Of a stretch of DNA of 64,000 nucleotides, positions 8,076-17,918 are shown in pieces; position 1 is the stretch's first letter; every line of letters begins with the position of its first letter. The translations under genes were made by a program, and so were the position numbers. The stretch is from the NCBI GenBank assembly GCA_016185425.1, contig JACPNQ010000034.1, positions 434,001 through 498,000 of the forward strand, given 5' to 3'. The notes beneath the pieces were generated by a model. It had not been told where the DNA came from. It saw only the letters and a program-made list of their open reading frames with translations, and did not search any database. The DNA comes from Acidobacteriota bacterium (GTDB taxonomy: Bacteria; Acidobacteriota; Terriglobia; Bryobacterales; Bryobacteraceae).

Positions 8076-9776
8076 ATGCCAAACGATGGTCTGAACGAGA
8101 CCGCTGCCACCCCCGAAAATGGGCCTTCTAACTTCATTCGCGAAATCATCATCCAGGACATCCAAAACGGGAAGAACGGCGGCCGCGTCCATACTCGTTT
8201 CCCACCCGAGCCGAACGGCTACTTGCATATCGGCCATGCAAAGTCTATCTGCCTGAACTTCGGCCTTGCGAATGAATTCGGGGGCAAGTGCAATCTTCGT
8301 TTCGACGATACAAACCCATCCAAGGAGGAAACCGAGTACGTCGAGAACATCATCAACGATGTCCGCTGGCTCGGTTTCGATTGGGAGGATCGCCTTTTCT
8401 ACGCTTCGGACTATTTCGAGCAGCTCTATCAGTGGGCCATTCAGCTCATCAAACAGGGCCAGGCGTATGTCTGCGACCTGACCGCCGAACAGGTGCGCGA
8501 AACCCGTGGCACGACTACCGAGCCGGGCAAGGAGAGCCCGTACCGGAATCGCAGCGTCGAAGAGAACCTCGACCTATTCCAGCGCATGCGCGCGGGCGAA
8601 TTTCCGGACGGCGCCCGCACTCTCCGCTCCAAGATCGACATGGCGTCGCCGAACTTCAACATGCGCGATCCGGTCATGTACCGCATCCTTCGTGCGGAAC
8701 ACCACCGTACCGGGAACGACTGGCTCATCTACCCGATGTACGACTTCACACACGGCGAGTGCGATTCCATCGAGGGCATCACGCATTCGATCTGCACGCT
8801 GGAGTTTGAGGACCACCGGCCGCTCTACGACTGGTACGTTGAGAACCTCGGTATTCACCGGCCACAGCAGATCGAGTTCGACAGACTGAGTCTCGCCAAT
8901 ACGGTCCTCAGCAAGCGAAAGCTATTGCAGCTTGTGCAGAAGGGCTACGTCTCGGGCTGGGACGACCCCCGCATGCCAACACTTTCCGGTATCCGGCGCC
9001 GCGGCTACACACCGGAAGCCATTCGCGCGTTTTGCGGTTCCATCGGTGTGTCGAAAACAAACGGTGTGATCGAGTTCGCGCTGCTGGAACATCACATTCG
9101 CGAGGATCTGAACCGGCGCGCCGCGCGTGTGATGGCCGTTATCGATCCCGTCAAAGTCGTCATCGATAATTATCCCGGCGGTCAGGTAGAGGAACTGGAA
9201 GCGGTAAACAATCCGGAAAACGAATCGATGGGCACTCGTATGGTGCCATTCTCCAAGGAGATCTACATTGATCGCGACGACTTCCGCGAAGATCCGCCGA
9301 AGCAGTATTACCGGCTGTCACCGGGCCGCGAAGTGCGCCTCCGATATGCCTATTTCGTCACCTGCACGAGCGTTGTGAAGGATGAGAACGGCGAAGTGAT
9401 CGAAATTCATTGCACTTACGATCCCGCCAGCCGCGGCGGCAACTCGCCGGATGGGCGGAAGGTGAAGTCGACCATCCATTGGGTGTCGGCGCAGCACGCC
9501 CTGACTTTTGAGGCACGGCTTTACGATAGCCTGCTGCTTGCGGACGCGCCGCAGTCCGACGATATCGGCTCGCAGTTTAATCCGAATTCGTTGATCGTGA
9601 AAAGCAACGCCAAGATCGAGCCGAGCGTGAAGGGCGTCAAGCCGAACACGCACTTCCAGTTTGAGCGCGTCGGGTATTTCAACGTTGATCTCGACACCAC
9701 GGACGAAAGGATCGTGTGCAATCGCACCGTTCAACTCCGCGACACGTGGGCGAAGATCGATAAAAAGGCGCGCTGA
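8076..9776 (+). CDS. glnS: Glutaminyl-tRNA synthetase
   Basis: A 566-residue class I aminoacyl-tRNA synthetase that charges tRNA-Gln. The HIGH signature is PPEPNGYLHIGHAKSICLNFG near residue 45, the KMSKS-type loop is NTVLSKRKL near 285, and SLANTVLSKRKLLQLV with the YDFTHGECDSIEGITHSICTLEF stretch identifies GlnRS rather than GluRS. The C-terminal anticodon-binding beta barrels run from about 350 to the end. The ATG at 8076 gives a family-like N-terminus, whereas the open frame extends upstream through the divergent gene's promoter. Its presence implies direct Gln charging instead of relying only on the amidotransferase route. Confidence 0.96.
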   Translation: MPNDGLNETAATPENGPSNFIREIIIQDIQNGKNGGRVHTRFPPEPNGYLHIGHAKSICLNFGLANEFGGKCNLRFDDTNPSKEETEYVENIINDVRWLGFDWEDRLFYASDYFEQLYQWAIQLIKQGQAYVCDLTAEQVRETRGTTTEPGKESPYRNRSVEENLDLFQRMRAGEFPDGARTLRSKIDMASPNFNMRDPVMYRILRAEHHRTGNDWLIYPMYDFTHGECDSIEGITHSICTLEFEDHRPLYDWYVENLGIHRPQQIEFDRLSLANTVLSKRKLLQLVQKGYVSGWDDPRMPTLSGIRRRGYTPEAIRAFCGSIGVSKTNGVIEFALLEHHIREDLNRRAARVMAVIDPVKVVIDNYPGGQVEELEAVNNPENESMGTRMVPFSKEIYIDRDDFREDPPKQYYRLSPGREVRLRYAYFVTCTSVVKDENGEVIEIHCTYDPASRGGNSPDGRKVKSTIHWVSAQHALTFEARLYDSLLLADAPQSDDIGSQFNPNSLIVKSNAKIEPSVKGVKPNTHFQFERVGYFNVDLDTTDERIVCNRTVQLRDTWAKIDKKAR

Positions 9777-12700
9777 CTAGAACCGGATCGTCATTCCGAT
9801 CTGAAACTGCCGCTGATCCTGTTCCGCCCCGTTGATCTCGCCGAACTGTGGAGACTGTGCGTTCCCGTTCGGATTCGAGTAGTGCGCCGTGTTGGTGAAG
9901 TTGAAGCTCTCAATCCGCAGCGCCAACTGAAGGCGCTCGCGAATCTGGAAGTTCCGGTGCAACGCGGCGTCGAAGTTTCCCACACCCGGTCCCTGCAGGA
10001 TATTCCTCCCGGCATTTCCCAGCGTGTTCTGCGCCGGAGTCGCGAAGCTCGAGATGTCGAAGTATTTTTGCCCCGGCCCGGTATTCCCCAGATAGCGGAT
10101 AGGCGCGACGAGATTCGGCCGATCCGCATTCCCGGGCGCGTTCACAATCCCTGAGACAGATGGGGAAAACCAGCTTCCCGTCATTGCGCTGAACACGCCT
10201 TGAATCTGCCATCCGCCCGCGACCCAATTGGCCACGCTGCCATGCGCCCATTTCTTGCCCTTGCCGAAAGGCAGCGGCCACATATAGCTCTGCGTGAAGA
10301 CGTGCGTGCGGTTGTCGCTCATTCGGCCCTTGTTTAGCTTCACGCTGAGCGGCGTGGCCAGGCCTCCGTTGTCCTCCGAGTAGTTCAAACCCTTGCTGAA
10401 CGTGTAGGAGGTGGTTAAGAAGAACCCGTCGCCAACGCGCCGGTCCACTTTAATCTGCAAGCCGCTATACCAGGTCGACGTACCGGCAACTCCCGTGGTG
10501 TCTGTAACGCGCCCGAACTTCGTGAACAACGGCCTGCCGTTGTTTCCCGATCCGGGAATCGTCGACGCGTTGATATTGATGTCCGATTGGTTGTTCACGC
10601 CCTTGTTTCCGACGTATGCCACATCGAGCGCAAGCTTCCACGGCAGCGCCCGCTGAACGGCGAAGTTCCAGCTCTGCACATAGGGGCTAGCCAGGTCGTA
10701 CGGCGTAATTGTGTATGCATTCGATAGTGGCGGGTTCTGGATGATCCCGTTCGACGGACTGACAAAAGGCGAAAAAGCAGGGAACCCGGTGGTCATTGTC
10801 ACCGCCGCCGGGACAAAGGAATTTGCCGCCGGATAGCCGTTGTTCTGCAGGATCGGGAAATTGAATTGTCCCATTCGGCGAGGGAAGAAACTGATTCCGA
10901 AGCCTGTCCGCACCACCGTGCGATCGTTGACGCGGTAGGCGATACCTAACCGCGGGCCCCAGTTGTTGTTGGACTGCGCAATGTTGATTGGCACGTTCCC
11001 CAGGCCCGATAGTTCCAACGTGTTATTCACCGGGTTGTAGTTGGAATAGCCGCCGGCGAAACGCGGCCGGCTGCCGCGCTCTCTCTCCAACCGGACACCC
11101 AAATCGATAGTGAGTTTAGGGCTTACCTGCCACTTGTCCTGGATGTACATGTTCCAGGTGAGCTCGCGGCGGGCAGGGAAGACGAAGGGCAGGTCGCGTC
11201 CGCTTTGGCTCGGCGCGTCCAGCAGAAACGCCGCGAACGCGTTAGCGAAGTTGCGCCGCGTGTCGCCCGAGTCCCCGGTTTGCCCGGGATTATATTCGAA
11301 CCTTCCGCGCGGGTTGAATGTCTGCGTCTGTAGCAAATCGTTTCGCTCCCGGCGAATGTCCAGGCCGAATCGCAGAATGTGCCTGCTGAACGTTTTGGAG
11401 AAGTTATTGACGATGCCGAACGTCGTCACGCTGCGCGCCCAGGGCAGGCTGGGAGAGAATCCAACCAGCGGCGAGGCGTAGCCGTTCACGCGAATCTCGG
11501 TCAATCCGCTCGTCCACTCGTCCAGGTTCACGCCGCGAATCCCGATCTCTTCCGAAGTCTTCTTACCGGTGTCCGACGCCAATGCGTCGTTCCGGTTCCG
11601 GACTACACCCACGCGCGACTCCCACACCAACGTAGGAGTTAGCACCTTCGAATAATTCACGCCCGCACTCTGTGTGCGCGCCGGTCCGCTGCCGCCAAAT
11701 CCGCCGTTCCGGAATCCGCCGTAAATCCCTCCCGGTCCGAACAGGCCCGCGTCGAAGACCTTGGCCTTCTGCAAGCTATATCGAACGGCCAGCCGGTCAT
11801 TGCTCGAGATCACCCAGTCGACTTTTGAATCCACCTGGTCCAGTGTCTTTACTCGCACATTGTTCTGCGAATAGTTCACTTGTCCTTCCGCCGCACTCAG
11901 GTTCGGATCCGGAACGAAGCCGAGTATTCGCCGGGAAATCGGACTGATCCTGCTGCCGGGAATAACGTTGCCGGCAAATGCCGTCCGCCCTCCGCCGGCC
12001 GCGTTCCCGGTCAACGGATCGTAGATTGTCGAGCCGCCCGCCGAAAGGTTTCCGCTGCGGAACGCGGCGCCGGGAAGCGCCCCGCGATTGACCTGGCCAA
12101 GATGATCCCGGCTGCCCTGATAGTCGCCGAAGAAGAATAGCTTGTCCCGTATCACTCGTCCGCCGAGCGTTCCGCCGAATTGGTTATAAACCGTTGGAGC
12201 CTTCGTCGTCGCAAATGTGTTCCTTGCCTGGATGTTCTCGTTGCGATGGAATTCAAAGAGGCTGCCGTGAAAGTCGTTCGTGCCGCTTTTCAGCGTCACG
12301 TTAGTCACCGCGCCGCCCGCGTTGCCGAATTCCGGGTCGAAGTTGGAGGTCGATACGTCGACGGTTTGAATCGCTTCGGCCGGCGGTACAAGCGCGGTCA
12401 GATTTCCGTTGTCGATCTTGTTCTCGATCCCCTCGATCTGAAAATTATTGAACTGCCGTCCCTGCCCGTTTACTCGAACCGAAAGCGAGTCGTGCGAATT
12501 GTAGAACTCTGAGTGCGGCCGGAACGGCTTCCCGACACCGGGCACCAGAACCAGCAGGTTTTGATAGTTCCGGTTGTAGAGCATCGGCATGTTCACCAAC
12601 TGCGCCGCCTCGATCTTTCCCCCTGTGTCCGCGCGATCCGTCTGCAGCAAGGGCGCCGCCGTCGCGCTGACATCCACCGTCTGCGTCACCGCGCCGGGGA

Positions 12701-13025
12701 CGAGTTCGAAGTTCACTCGGGCGGTTGTGTTCGGCAGAAGCTCAACGCCGGAGCGAAGAGTCTTGCTGAATCCCTGTTTCTCCGCTTCCACTCTGTAGTC
12801 GCCGGGATCGAGATTGACGAAGAAGAAATTCCCCGCGTCATTCGTCTCGGATGCACGCTGAAAATTGGTGCGTGTCTCGGTGATGGTCACTTTCACTCCC
12901 GGCACAACCGCGCCGGACTGGTCCGTGATCGAACCCAGGATCTGGCCCTTCAATACCTGCGCGTCCACTGGACAAGCAAAAAACAACACCGCGCCTACGG
13001 CGACGGCAGAAATCCGGCATCGCAT
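9777..13025 (-). CDS. Oar-type TonB-dependent receptor (receptor 1)
   Basis: A 1082-residue outer-membrane protein. A signal peptide (about 1-22) precedes a carboxypeptidase-regulatory-like domain (GQILGSITDQSGAVVPGVKV to about residue 105), a plug region (ALVPPAEAIQTVDVSTSNFDPEFGNAGGAVTN) and a long beta-barrel that ends in aromatic FQIGMTIRF, the usual insertion signal. Oar-like receptors import or display large ligands; no substrate can be read from the sequence. The stop codon abuts the glnS stop without a spacer. The start is preceded by a GGGGTGAG Shine-Dalgarno that lies partly inside a small hairpin. It follows the DUF1592/DUF1552 genes on the same strand. Confidence 0.92.
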   Translation of the reverse strand: MRCRISAVAVGAVLFFACPVDAQVLKGQILGSITDQSGAVVPGVKVTITETRTNFQRASETNDAGNFFFVNLDPGDYRVEAEKQGFSKTLRSGVELLPNTTARVNFELVPGAVTQTVDVSATAAPLLQTDRADTGGKIEAAQLVNMPMLYNRNYQNLLVLVPGVGKPFRPHSEFYNSHDSLSVRVNGQGRQFNNFQIEGIENKIDNGNLTALVPPAEAIQTVDVSTSNFDPEFGNAGGAVTNVTLKSGTNDFHGSLFEFHRNENIQARNTFATTKAPTVYNQFGGTLGGRVIRDKLFFFGDYQGSRDHLGQVNRGALPGAAFRSGNLSAGGSTIYDPLTGNAAGGGRTAFAGNVIPGSRISPISRRILGFVPDPNLSAAEGQVNYSQNNVRVKTLDQVDSKVDWVISSNDRLAVRYSLQKAKVFDAGLFGPGGIYGGFRNGGFGGSGPARTQSAGVNYSKVLTPTLVWESRVGVVRNRNDALASDTGKKTSEEIGIRGVNLDEWTSGLTEIRVNGYASPLVGFSPSLPWARSVTTFGIVNNFSKTFSRHILRFGLDIRRERNDLLQTQTFNPRGRFEYNPGQTGDSGDTRRNFANAFAAFLLDAPSQSGRDLPFVFPARRELTWNMYIQDKWQVSPKLTIDLGVRLERERGSRPRFAGGYSNYNPVNNTLELSGLGNVPINIAQSNNNWGPRLGIAYRVNDRTVVRTGFGISFFPRRMGQFNFPILQNNGYPAANSFVPAAVTMTTGFPAFSPFVSPSNGIIQNPPLSNAYTITPYDLASPYVQSWNFAVQRALPWKLALDVAYVGNKGVNNQSDININASTIPGSGNNGRPLFTKFGRVTDTTGVAGTSTWYSGLQIKVDRRVGDGFFLTTSYTFSKGLNYSEDNGGLATPLSVKLNKGRMSDNRTHVFTQSYMWPLPFGKGKKWAHGSVANWVAGGWQIQGVFSAMTGSWFSPSVSGIVNAPGNADRPNLVAPIRYLGNTGPGQKYFDISSFATPAQNTLGNAGRNILQGPGVGNFDAALHRNFQIRERLQLALRIESFNFTNTAHYSNPNGNAQSPQFGEINGAEQDQRQFQIGMTIRF

Positions 13026-13034
13026 TATTTCTCA

Positions 13035-13047
13035 CCCCGTTTCGGGG
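13035..13047 (-). promoter_or_regulatory. Small hairpin covering the receptor-1 ribosome binding site
   Basis: On the minus strand CCCCG-AAA-CGGGG forms a 5-bp stem with a 3-base loop ten bases before the ATG at 13025. The 3' arm continues into GGGGTGAG, the only Shine-Dalgarno-like sequence there. The fold could mask the ribosome binding site; whether it forms in vivo is not known. Confidence 0.35.
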
Positions 13048-13077
13048 CGCTATTATGTCAAATCAAAAAGGTGGAGT

Positions 13078-14442
13078 CTATGCCAGCCCTTGCAGCACTC
13101 CCGTGCTGTCGCCGAACGACTCTTCCTTCACGCCCATCCGCTCCATCAAGGCAAGATGCAGATTGCAGAACGGCGTCTTTTTCTCCGCGCGCACCCGGCG
13201 TCCCGGACGCAGCGTCCCGTTCCCGCGGCCGGCCAGCAGCAATGGGAGATTCTCTTCAATGTGCCGGTTCCCGCATTTCAGCGACGAGCCAAACAGCACC
13301 ATCGAGTGATCCAGCAGCGACCCCTCGCCCTCTTTCAGCCCCTTCATCCTGGTGAGCAGATACGCGATCTGTTCCGTGTGCCAGTTGATGATCCGCTCAT
13401 ACTGCGCACGCGTCTCAGGAATGTCGCGATGATGCGACAGGCCGTGGAAATTGCCTTTAACTCCCGGCAGGAACGAGTAATCGTGCGAGGACTGCGCATC
13501 GCCCATCATGAAGGTTGCAACACGCGTCGAATCCGTCCAGAACGCAAGCACCATGATGTCGAGCATCAGGCGCACATGGTCCAGATGGGAATCCGGAATT
13601 CCCGCGACAGGACGGTCAAGCGGGAATTTTCCTTCGTTGATCCACCGCTTCTGCGGCTTCATTGCGGCTTCCAATCGCCGTTCGACCGACCGGACCGATT
13701 CAAAATACTCATCCAGTCGCGCCTGGTCGCCCTTGCTCCCCTTTGCCCGCAACGATTTCGCCTGTTCCAGCACGATGTCTAGAACACTCGTGTCGTCGCG
13801 CTGCAGCGAATCGAGCATCTCCGCCGACTGCGGGTTCACCGAAGAAATGACAGACGTCCTCTTGTTCCGGAACAGCCTATCGAACGCGAGCTGCGGAACA
13901 ATCTCTTTCGGAACCGGCGTCTTCGGATCGGCCCACGACAAGAATGAGCCCAGAGCGCGCGGGAAACCGCCGCCTGCCGTATCGATACCCGTGCGCGGGG
14001 CGTCGATTCCCAACTCGAACGATGGCAGCGGCGTCTGATGCCCGATGCGCTGCGCCAAAACCTGATCGACCGTCGTTCCGCCGGAATCCAAATCGCCGCC
14101 GGTAGTGCGCTCCACGAACCCGCCCGAAAGCCATGCCGGCACCTTCGGCCAATGTCCGTTTCGGCCAACGGTGTTCTTGTTCCACAGGTTTTCGAGCAGC
14201 ATGAACTCGCTCTTCAACCCCTCCAGCGGCTTCAAATGCGGAGTGAATGCGTAATCTTCGCCATCACCCTCCGGCGTCCAATACTCCGGACGTACTCCGT
14301 TGGGCATGAATATACAAGCCAGCCGCAGCGGGGGTGCCGTCAAACGTTCTACGCCGCCTGTAGCGCCGAACACGCCGGACTCCATCCACGGCGTCGCCAC
14401 TGCTACGCCCAAGCCTCGCAAAATATTCCGGCGCGATTGCAT
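13078..14442 (-). CDS. DUF1552 family protein
   Basis: A 454-residue exported protein. The start MQSRRNILRGLGVAVATPWMES is Tat-like and has a GAGGTG Shine-Dalgarno in the 11-base gap after the upstream gene; the open frame upstream of it is not coding. Family landmarks are RLACIFMPNGVRPEYWTPEG, LLENLWNKNTVGRNGHWPKVPAWLSG, VDQVLAQRIGHQTPLPSFELGID, RDDTSVLDIVLEQAKSLRAKGSKGDQARLDEYFESVRSVERRL and FGSSLKCGNRHIEENLPLLLAGRGNGTL. DUF1552 proteins are almost always encoded next to a DUF1587/1592-type protein, as here. Function is unknown; secretion as a complex with the cytochrome-like partner is plausible. Confidence 0.92.
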   Translation of the reverse strand: MQSRRNILRGLGVAVATPWMESGVFGATGGVERLTAPPLRLACIFMPNGVRPEYWTPEGDGEDYAFTPHLKPLEGLKSEFMLLENLWNKNTVGRNGHWPKVPAWLSGGFVERTTGGDLDSGGTTVDQVLAQRIGHQTPLPSFELGIDAPRTGIDTAGGGFPRALGSFLSWADPKTPVPKEIVPQLAFDRLFRNKRTSVISSVNPQSAEMLDSLQRDDTSVLDIVLEQAKSLRAKGSKGDQARLDEYFESVRSVERRLEAAMKPQKRWINEGKFPLDRPVAGIPDSHLDHVRLMLDIMVLAFWTDSTRVATFMMGDAQSSHDYSFLPGVKGNFHGLSHHRDIPETRAQYERIINWHTEQIAYLLTRMKGLKEGEGSLLDHSMVLFGSSLKCGNRHIEENLPLLLAGRGNGTLRPGRRVRAEKKTPFCNLHLALMERMGVKEESFGDSTGVLQGLA

Positions 14443-14453
14443 GTTCACCTCGC

Positions 14454-16760
14454 TTATTTCGTACCTAACAACCGCCGCGGCGCCCGCTTCGAGGGCGCGT
14501 GGCTTTCGCTCACAACCGCATCGGCCTGCGTGTTGCGGAACGGAGTACTTAACACAATATCGCGAATGAGCGTCCGAGTTTGGTACCCGTTCTTTTCCAT
14601 CGTGTCCATCAGCTTTTGGACGGTGCACTGGTCGCCGTCCTGCAGTCCACGCCCGAGTGCGTAACCCAACAATTTCGACGTAACTTGCCGCGCGAACTCG
14701 TCCTTCCGTTTTAGAAGCACGGCGCGGAGTTCCACGGGGCCGTTAAACTTGTCCCCGCCCGGCAGTACACCCGATGCGTCGACGGGCGTTCCGTCCATCT
14801 CCGTATCGCGCCAGCGGCCCATCCAGTCGAAGTTTTCGAGGCCCAGTCCAATCGGGTCCATCAAGTTGTGGCACGCCGCGCACGCTGTACTCTCGCGATG
14901 TTTTGCCAGCATCGCGCGGACTGTCATCACCTTCGCCTCGCCCTTTGCCGCTTCGAGCGGCGGGACATCCGCGGGAGGAGGTGGAACCGGCGTTCCCAAC
15001 AGCGTTTCCAGCACCCAGGCGCCCCGCAGCACGGGGCTGGCCTGCTTATAGTGCGAATGCATCGCGAGCACGGATGCAAGCCCCAGCACGCCCGCGCGGC
15101 GTTGGTCCGGCCATTCCGCATAGCGAAACCCTGGCCCAGGCGCGAGTTTCACCTTGCCTTCCAGTTCGTAATACTTCACCAATCGTTCGGTGAGGAACGT
15201 GTAATTGGCGGTCAGCAGGTCAAGCAAATTGCGGTTGCCGGAGAGGATGTGATGGAAGAATAGCTCTGGTTGCTCCCGCAAATCGGCGGCAACCTCCGGC
15301 GTATAGAAGTGTTGCAACTCCGTCAACAGCGGCGCCGCTCGCCCGCCGATCTCCTGTGTTCCCAGCCATTGGCCCATGAAGCCGTTGGCGAAGACGCGCG
15401 AGCGGGGATCGTCGACCATTCGCTCCACCTGTGCCGTCAACACGGCGGGCTGTTGCAGCTTGCCTTCCGCCGCCAGCCGCAGTAGCTCGTCGTCCGGCAT
15501 CGTCGACCAAAGGAAGTAGGACAACCGCGACGCCATCGCATACTGTCCAACCGGATGAATGCCCGGCCGCCCATCGTTCTCCTCCACTTTGAACAGGAAC
15601 CGCGGCGATACCAGCACCGCCTTTAGAGCAAGCTTGATGTTTTCCTCGAATGGCTCGCCGCGCCGCGCGCCTCGTTCAAAGAGCGACAACAGTCTGTCGA
15701 CTTCGGACGCATCAACCGGGCCGCGGTAAGCGCGAGGCAGTAGCCGCGTCAGAATCCGTCGAGCGGCCAGGCGGCCGTCGGTGGGCGATTCTCCCGCCTC
15801 CATACCGAACAATCGGTAATGTAGCGCGCGTTTGTCCGGTGTCACCGGCGCAGGCCGCTGATCCACCGTAAGACTGTAGAATTCAACACGCTCCGTGCCG
15901 TTCACGACGGTGATCGTATGCGGTCCGCGGCCTAGCGTCGCTGTTGCCAATCGCGCCGTCGCGCCGCCGCCCGAATCCCGGGCATAGTACAGCGTCCCGA
16001 CTTCCACGCCGTCCGCTTTCACCTTCATTGAGAACGGTGTTACCTTCGGCCTCTCCACAGACACACGCAGCGTGTATTGGCCTTCCGCAAACACAGATAC
16101 CTGCGCCGACAGATCCTCGCCCGCATTCAGAAACCGGCTCGGCTTGATGCCGCCTGGCGGCGGTGTTACCGGAGCCATCTCGTAGCTGAGCACCACGCGG
16201 TTGTACGGCGGTGTCACCACGATCCGGTCCAGCACTGTCGTCGCCGCTTCCATGTAGCGTTCCAGCATCATCGGCGGCACGAAGAGTGTTTCGCCATTCG
16301 TATCGAAACCGGCCCCGCCCGCTTCATCGGCGGGGAACAGGTCCGGAGCCGCAACATCCAATCCGAATAAATCGCGGATCGTGTTCTTCCACTCGCGGCG
16401 GTTCAAACGCCGCGGCGCAACAAGTCCCGCATAGTCGCCGCTGGTGCATCCGGTCGTCCGCAACCGGTTTTCGATCCAGTTCGCGACCAGCAGGCGGTCG
16501 GCCTCGGAGATCTTGGCCGCTCCCGGCGGCATCGTGCGATTCCGTAGTTGCGTTGCCACACTTCGCCAGAGCCCGCGCCGCGTCTCAACGTCGGTTGGCT
16601 GATCGGACTTCAGAAAGTCGATCCGGTTCCGCGGATTGGCCGGGTTGTGACAACTCGCGCAGTTCTCGGCCAATACCGGCCGGATCTTTGATGCAAACTC
16701 ATCCGGCGCGGCCCATGCCGCCACCGCGGCCGCTAGAAGGGGAAATACTTTCACACTCAA
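14454..16760 (-). CDS. DUF1587/1592/1588/1585-type cytochrome-like protein
   Basis: A 768-residue secreted multidomain protein. A signal peptide (about 1-17) is followed by a cytochrome-type module with CASCHNPANP near residue 34, then YAGLVAPRRLNRREWKNTIRDLFGLD (DUF1587), a carbohydrate-binding-like beta domain near 190-300, DUF1595/DUF1592 (RILTRLLPRAYRGPVDASEVDRLLSLF, SRLSYFLWSTMPDDELLRLA, FANGFMGQWLGTQEIG) and DUF1588/DUF1585 near the end (AMLAKHRESTACAACHNLMDPIGLGLENFD, LLGYALGRGLQDGDQCTVQKL). Two CxxCH motifs suggest c-type haem. It is transcribed just ahead of DUF1552. The pair parallels, but is distinct from, the PSCyt1/DUF1501 pair 8 kb away. Confidence 0.92.
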   Translation of the reverse strand: MSVKVFPLLAAAVAAWAAPDEFASKIRPVLAENCASCHNPANPRNRIDFLKSDQPTDVETRRGLWRSVATQLRNRTMPPGAAKISEADRLLVANWIENRLRTTGCTSGDYAGLVAPRRLNRREWKNTIRDLFGLDVAAPDLFPADEAGGAGFDTNGETLFVPPMMLERYMEAATTVLDRIVVTPPYNRVVLSYEMAPVTPPPGGIKPSRFLNAGEDLSAQVSVFAEGQYTLRVSVERPKVTPFSMKVKADGVEVGTLYYARDSGGGATARLATATLGRGPHTITVVNGTERVEFYSLTVDQRPAPVTPDKRALHYRLFGMEAGESPTDGRLAARRILTRLLPRAYRGPVDASEVDRLLSLFERGARRGEPFEENIKLALKAVLVSPRFLFKVEENDGRPGIHPVGQYAMASRLSYFLWSTMPDDELLRLAAEGKLQQPAVLTAQVERMVDDPRSRVFANGFMGQWLGTQEIGGRAAPLLTELQHFYTPEVAADLREQPELFFHHILSGNRNLLDLLTANYTFLTERLVKYYELEGKVKLAPGPGFRYAEWPDQRRAGVLGLASVLAMHSHYKQASPVLRGAWVLETLLGTPVPPPPADVPPLEAAKGEAKVMTVRAMLAKHRESTACAACHNLMDPIGLGLENFDWMGRWRDTEMDGTPVDASGVLPGGDKFNGPVELRAVLLKRKDEFARQVTSKLLGYALGRGLQDGDQCTVQKLMDTMEKNGYQTRTLIRDIVLSTPFRNTQADAVVSESHAPSKRAPRRLLGTK

Positions 16761-16804
16761 ACTCTATAGCGTGGTTGCGTGCGCCGCAATATGCAAAGCC
16801 TGCT

Positions 16805-17887
16805 TCACAACCCCTTCAAAGCCCGCGTAAACGCCGCCGCCTGGCGCATAAATCCTAAATCCGTCGGGTGCGACCCATCGATCGTTGCCTCCCCGTCGTC
16901 CCCCAACAACTCCTCCGCTCTCAAATAATGGAGGCCGCCCACCTTCTCCCGCATCAGTTTCGCGTACACCGCGCGCATCGCCTCGTGGTTCGTCTCATTT
17001 CGTTCCCGCCGCGATGCATTCAGGAAATTGTCCGCATAGTTCCGGTCCTCTACCAGCAGAATTGGCGTCGATGGCCTCGCCGTCCGCAACTGCTTCACGC
17101 AAGCCTCCGCCCGCTCATTGATGTCCTTTGCCGTCATATTCGGCAGGCAGTCCAGTACATACACCGACGCATCCAGCTCCGCCACAAACTTCGTCACCTC
17201 GGGCTCCATTTTTCCGTTCCCCGAAAAGCCCAGGTTGATCACTTCCCGGTTCATCTGGCGGCCCAAAATCGCCACGTGCGTCATACCGGGGCGCGACGCG
17301 GAGATGCCGTGGGTAATCGATGTTCCATAAAACACAATCGGCTTCGGCCCGGACCGCTGCGGCCCTTTGTCGATCCTCGATCGCGCCGGCACGCCGATCT
17401 CCAATGACAACACACCGTTCCGTAATGGCAGGTAGACCATGTACTCCCTGTCGCCCGCCGGAATTCCCGACGCCAGCGCGTCGACATTCTCCGGAAACTT
17501 TGTCGCGCGGCCGATACCCAGCCACTGCCATTTACCCGCTCCGTTCCGCGCATACAAGTCCAATCCGCTCTGCCCGGCCGCGGTCATCGTTGCCGCGGCC
17601 AGAGTCTTACTCCGCAGCGTCCAGCGCGCATGGATCGCCGTCGTGTTGGCCATAAACCGCACCAGCACTCCCGACGAATCGCGGCTCAGGTTCCAAACGG
17701 CGTCCCGCACAACTCCCTCGGCGCGGGCGGGCAGCCGGTCATAGGGAGATGCAAGATCTTTAAACCCCAGCCCTTCCACCGTCAATTTCCGGGCATCGTG
17801 CCAATCCAACTCAACCGCCTGCGCCGGTGCCTGCGCCAACAAAGTCCCGCCGGAAACCAGTCCTGAAAAAGTGCGTCGCGTCATCAT
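16805..17887 (-). CDS. Exported SGNH/GDSL hydrolase
   Basis: A 360-residue esterase-type protein. After a twin-arginine-like start (MMTRRTFSGLVSGG) the first 170 residues form a beta-sandwich such as is found ahead of the catalytic domain in two-domain SGNH esterases. The catalytic blocks follow in order: FYGTSITHG (block I Ser), INLGFSGNG (block II Gly), YVLDCLPNMT (block III Asn) and GSHPTDLGF (block V Asp/His). It probably deacylates a polysaccharide or lipid in the periplasm, but the substrate cannot be named. It lies 44 bases before the cytochrome-like gene on the same strand. Confidence 0.9.
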   Translation of the reverse strand: MMTRRTFSGLVSGGTLLAQAPAQAVELDWHDARKLTVEGLGFKDLASPYDRLPARAEGVVRDAVWNLSRDSSGVLVRFMANTTAIHARWTLRSKTLAAATMTAAGQSGLDLYARNGAGKWQWLGIGRATKFPENVDALASGIPAGDREYMVYLPLRNGVLSLEIGVPARSRIDKGPQRSGPKPIVFYGTSITHGISASRPGMTHVAILGRQMNREVINLGFSGNGKMEPEVTKFVAELDASVYVLDCLPNMTAKDINERAEACVKQLRTARPSTPILLVEDRNYADNFLNASRRERNETNHEAMRAVYAKLMREKVGGLHYLRAEELLGDDGEATIDGSHPTDLGFMRQAAAFTRALKGL

Positions 17888-17918
17888 GTCGCCGACCAGT
17901 TTGGCACAATATCTCCGA

